NCBI GenBank assembly: GCA_022564085.1
Contig: JADFMC010000066.1
Coordinates: 1-8,880 of the forward strand
Reading direction: 5' to 3'
DNA from: Fidelibacterota bacterium
GTDB taxonomy: Bacteria > Fidelibacterota > Marinisomatia > SCGC-AAA003-L08 > TS1B11
Length of the DNA stretch: 8,880 nt
The translations under genes were made by a program, and so were the position numbers. The notes under the pieces were generated by a model that was not told where the DNA came from, did not search any database, and was given only the letters and a program-made list of their open reading frames with translations. Of this stretch, positions 6,549-8,880 are shown one piece after another. Positions within the stretch are counted from its first letter, which is position 1. Each line of letters starts with the position of its first letter.

Positions 6549-6590
6549 CGTAATTCGTAACTCGTAACTTGAAACTTGAAACTCGAAACT
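6549..6590. repeat. Heptamer tandem repeat, six units (CGTAACT / TGAAACT type)
   Basis: Six consecutive 7-bp units read CGTAATT, CGTAACT, CGTAACT, TGAAACT, TGAAACT and CGAAACT. The last unit overlaps two bases of the stop codon (6589-6591) of the leftward ATPase gene. This resembles the heptanucleotide short tandem repeats known from cyanobacteria and some other genomes. The function is unknown. Confidence 0.85.
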
Positions 6591-7683
6591 AGCTCCCGAA
6601 GGCCTTCCCCGTCTCCCTATCAAACAGATGCAGTTTCTCCTCGGGGAAATGCACGCCAACTTCTTTGCCGGTTGCCAGGGATGACAGGGGAGCATTGGAC
6701 CGCGCCACAAACTCCCCGCTGGGCAATTTGAAGTGCACCAGGGTTTCGTTCCCCAGCGGTTCGGCCAGGTAGGCCGGCAGGTGGAAGTGGGCCCGTTTAT
6801 CGCCCGGGTCTACCAACATGATGTCTTCGGGGCGGACACCTAAGGTCAATTCATTGCCTTCGACACTCTTCAACTTGTCGACCAAACTCGTCAACGGCAG
6901 CTGAAAGTCAGTGCCTTCTATGGCGGCTTTATCACCTGTTTCCAGATGCACCGGCAGCAGGTTCATGGGGGGGGTACCGATGAAACCGGCCACGAAAGTG
7001 TTCTTAGGCTGGTGGTAAATGTCCAGGGGCGATCCCACTTGCTGGATAATGCCGTCGTTCAGGATCACAATGCGGTCGCCCATGGTCATGGCTTCCACCT
7101 GATCATGGGTAACATACACCGTGGTGGTTTTCAGCAGCGCGTGCAGGGCCTTGATCTCGGCTCGCATCTGAACGCGCAATTTTGCATCCAGGTTCGACAG
7201 TGGTTCATCGAACAGGAAAGCCGCCGGCTTTCTGACGATGGCCCGGCCCAGCGCCACCCGCTGTTTCTGTCCCCCGGACAGCTGCTTGGGCATCCGTTGC
7301 AGCAGATCGGAGATTTCCAGGGTGCGGGCTGCTTCATTGACCTGAGTTTCGATCTCGGCTTTCGGCATTTTACTGAGCTTCAAGCCGAAAGCCAGATTAT
7401 TGAATACGGTCATGTGCGGATAGAGCGCATAGTTTTGAAAAACCATGGCAATATCGCGATTCTTCGGCGGCAAGTCGTTGACCATCTTATCGCCAATATA
7501 AATCTCACCCGAGGTCAGTTCTTCCAGCCCGGCGATCAGCCGCAAGATTGTCGATTTGCCGCAGCCCGAAGGCCCTACCAGCACCAGAAATTCGCCCTCC
7601 TCGATGTCCAGGCTGAAATCGGTGAGGACGATGGTTTCGCCCTCGAATACTTTTGAAACATTTCGCAGTTGAATTGCAGGCAT
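6589..7683 (-). CDS. MalK/UgpC/MsmX-type sugar ABC transporter ATP-binding protein
   Basis: 364 residues, full length for the family. It hydrolyses ATP on the cytoplasmic face to power a binding-protein-dependent sugar importer. Seen: Walker A GPSGCGKST at 37-45; Q-loop Gln83; signature LSGGQ at 135-139; Walker B FLFDE at 156-160; D-loop SNLD at 163-166; H-loop His193; then the MalK-type regulatory/TOBE region with FIGTPPMN at ~234 and VRPEDIM at ~283. All catalytic residues are present. ATG at 7683 has AGGAG nine bases upstream (7693-7697). It follows the GH130 gene by 83 bp on the same strand, in an operon with the permease. Such ATPases can serve several importers, so the substrate is inferred from the neighbouring enzyme. 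The stop codon is fused to a heptamer repeat. Confidence 0.95.
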   Translation of the reverse strand: MPAIQLRNVSKVFEGETIVLTDFSLDIEEGEFLVLVGPSGCGKSTILRLIAGLEELTSGEIYIGDKMVNDLPPKNRDIAMVFQNYALYPHMTVFNNLAFGLKLSKMPKAEIETQVNEAARTLEISDLLQRMPKQLSGGQKQRVALGRAIVRKPAAFLFDEPLSNLDAKLRVQMRAEIKALHALLKTTTVYVTHDQVEAMTMGDRIVILNDGIIQQVGSPLDIYHQPKNTFVAGFIGTPPMNLLPVHLETGDKAAIEGTDFQLPLTSLVDKLKSVEGNELTLGVRPEDIMLVDPGDKRAHFHLPAYLAEPLGNETLVHFKLPSGEFVARSNAPLSSLATGKEVGVHFPEEKLHLFDRETGKAFGS

Positions 7684-7766
7684 AGTTAGCTGCTCCTCAT
7701 CAAATTTATCCCCTGCCCAGCGGGCCTATTCCCAATCCTCACAGGCCGCCGCCGGTTAAGGCCGTG

Positions 7767-8729
7767 TTACTCAATGCTACCGTGCTCCTTCAGCCAGGCC
7801 AGCAGCTCCTTGACGCTGCCCTGCGCCACGGCGATGCATGAGTCGGCGCCACCGTAGTACAGGTTGAGCGTATCGCCGTCGGGGCCGAGGGTATAGCCGC
7901 CGGGAAAGACCACTTTATCGACGTCACCGGTAAGCTCGTAGGGTTCCTCGGGCGCAAAAATCCACTCGTCACCACGGGCCAGGCAGCGGGCCGGGTTTTC
8001 CAGGTCGAACAGCGCCAGCCCGATCCGGTAGATGCAGCCGGAAGCGGTTTCCCGCACACCGTGATAAAACATCAACCAACCCTGGTCGGTTTCGATGGGG
8101 GGCAGTGACAGACCGATCTTATTGGCGTCCCACCAGCTGCCCTCCCGAGCATGCATGATCAGCTTATGGTTACCCCAGTGCACCAGGTCCGGAGAAGATG
8201 ACAGCCAGATATGGGATCCTATGGAGCCACTCACGGTAGGTCGATGGATGAGTATCCAATGGTCATTGAATCGCCGGGGGAGCAGGGCGGCATCCTTATC
8301 CCAGGGGGGCATGATCTCACCTATGCGGCGGTACTGTTTGAAGTCCGTCGTCAAGGCCATCGAAACACTGGCCCCCGCTGATGAGTAGGAGGTATAAACC
8401 ACGGCATATTCGCCCAGTTCCGACAGAAAGGTTATGCGGGGATCCTCGATCCCCCACAGCTCCTCGGGGTGGGTTTCCGGCTCCGGCATCAGCCGGTTTT
8501 CGGCGTCGATCTCCCAACCGTCGATACCGTTGGCGGACCTGGCGGCGCACAGGTGGGAGTGGCCGCGCCGATCCTCCACCCGGCAGAGCAACAGAGTGGA
8601 CCCGTCTGCCAGGGTGATGGCGGCCGGATTGAATATGGTGTTGACCGGATAAGGCCAGTCGGCAGCCGTCAGGATCGGGTTGCCGCTGTGGCGCTTCAGA
8701 AGTTGTAACTGGTTTTGATCGGCCGGCAT
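7767..8729 (-). CDS. GH130 family beta-mannoside phosphorylase-like enzyme
   Basis: 320 residues, no signal peptide, so cytoplasmic. GH130 enzymes cleave beta-mannosides, most with phosphate, giving alpha-mannose-1-phosphate. Seen: NPIL at ~17; FNPAAI at ~33; LLCRVEDRRGHSHL at ~47; GIEDPR at 93-98 with the catalytic acid Asp96; WDKDAALLP at ~143; IHRP at 161-164; NKIGLSLPPIETDQGWLMFYHGV at ~203-225 (conserved Lys204 and His223); and VVFPGGY and YYGGAD near the C-terminus. The phosphate-contact Arg, Lys and His residues expected of phosphorylases appear present, favouring phosphorolysis over hydrolysis and placing it near subfamily GH130_2. The acceptor sugar (mannose, glucose or GlcNAc) cannot be read. 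ATG at 8729 has only a weak AAGAGA site. It lies between permease and ATPase genes, so it probably processes the imported sugar. Confidence 0.9.
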   Translation of the reverse strand: MPADQNQLQLLKRHSGNPILTAADWPYPVNTIFNPAAITLADGSTLLLCRVEDRRGHSHLCAARSANGIDGWEIDAENRLMPEPETHPEELWGIEDPRITFLSELGEYAVVYTSYSSAGASVSMALTTDFKQYRRIGEIMPPWDKDAALLPRRFNDHWILIHRPTVSGSIGSHIWLSSSPDLVHWGNHKLIMHAREGSWWDANKIGLSLPPIETDQGWLMFYHGVRETASGCIYRIGLALFDLENPARCLARGDEWIFAPEEPYELTGDVDKVVFPGGYTLGPDGDTLNLYYGGADSCIAVAQGSVKELLAWLKEHGSIE

Positions 8730-8797
8730 TTGTGTCTCTTGAACTATATTGCTTCCAAGTTCTGGTTATGGGCGCTGGGAATATACAACTGCCGGCC

Positions 8798-8880
8798 TCA
8801 GGTTTTCAGCCCGGAACTGGCCATACTGGCGATGAAATGCTTTTGCAGGAATAGATAGGCGGCAATGATGGGCAACCCCA
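8798..8880 (-). CDS. MalG-type sugar ABC transporter permease, C-terminal end only
   Basis: The last 26 residues of a protein entering from the right edge. They read GLPIIAAYLFLQKHFIASMASSGLKT then stop, split here as GLPIIAAYLFLQ and KHFIASMASSGLKT. This is the standard ending of MalG/UgpE-like inner-membrane permeases: a last hydrophobic helix (PIIAAYLFL), the QKHFI turn and the small-residue SSGLK tail. The GH130 start follows after 68 bp on the same strand, so both are probably in one operon. The short length limits certainty, but the motif is distinctive. Substrate unknown; a mannoside is inferred from the GH130 neighbour. Confidence 0.82.
   Translation of the reverse strand, partial: GLPIIAAYLFLQKHFIASMASSGLKT

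Larger units (their letters stand above)
6156..6588. other. Convergent intergenic region, no convincing gene
   Basis: 433 bp between two converging genes. Seen: an AT-rich stretch just after the upstream stop (6163-6178), a terminator-like hairpin (6184-6200), a GC hairpin CCCCG/CGGGG (6447-6463), a second hairpin CCGCC-AGA-GGCGG (6504-6516) and two groups of heptamer tandem repeats. A rightward open frame from about 6211 to 6492 begins only with TTG, has no ribosome site and runs into the repeats. Its first part would be proline-rich followed by a hydrophobic stretch, so it could be a gene remnant, but I do not call it. Confidence 0.6.

Noticed and set aside
6474..6590. CRISPR array
   Set aside because: The units are 7 bp with no spacers, so they are simple tandem repeats.
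6946..7656. 236-residue open frame on the plus strand
   Set aside because: It lies opposite the well-supported ATPase gene, and its translation shows no family motif; it is a shadow of that gene's codon bias.

Overview
The window suggests a Gram-negative bacterium of moderately high GC content, because it carries an outer-membrane TolC-type channel and a periplasmic adaptor. The adaptor has two heavy-metal-binding domains at its N-terminus, a layout common in uncultured Bacteroidota/FCB-type genomes. I see no marker that fixes the phylum. No rRNA, tRNA, CRISPR array, transposase or phage gene is visible.

Left part (1-3010, minus strand): a copper/silver-type efflux operon. It reads from right to left as a small exported cysteine-rich protein (2675-3010), a CusC/TolC-like outer-membrane channel (1103-2473) and a CusB-like lipoprotein adaptor (1-1113, cut by the window edge). 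The channel and adaptor genes overlap by 11 bp and look translationally coupled. The RND pump (CusA type) would be expected beyond the left edge but is not seen. The first ~36 codons of the channel gene are rich in small palindromes and look unlike a normal signal peptide.

Divergent spacer (3011-3414): about 400 bp, AT-rich in its central part. It holds a good sigma70-like promoter pointing right, a direct repeat with 11-bp spacing and a nested dyad spanning 43 bp.

Middle part (3415-6155, plus strand): a DUF6765-like protein with a histidine/aspartate pattern like that of helical zinc enzymes (3415-4431), then a 504-residue membrane protein combining hydrophobic segments, an LPP20-like domain and C-terminal TPRs (4641-6155). 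The second looks like a fusion in which an old lipoprotein signal has become an internal hydrophobic segment. Neither has a known job, and nothing beyond order and strand links them.

Convergent spacer (6156-6588): no convincing gene. It contains a terminator-like hairpin, GC hairpins and two sets of heptamer tandem repeats, one running into the stop codon of the next gene.

Right part (6589-8880, minus strand): a sugar-import and phosphorolysis operon. It reads from right to left as the C-terminus of a MalG-type permease, a GH130 mannoside phosphorylase-like enzyme, and a MalK/UgpC-type ATPase. Together they suggest uptake of a beta-mannoside and its cytoplasmic cleavage to mannose-1-phosphate.
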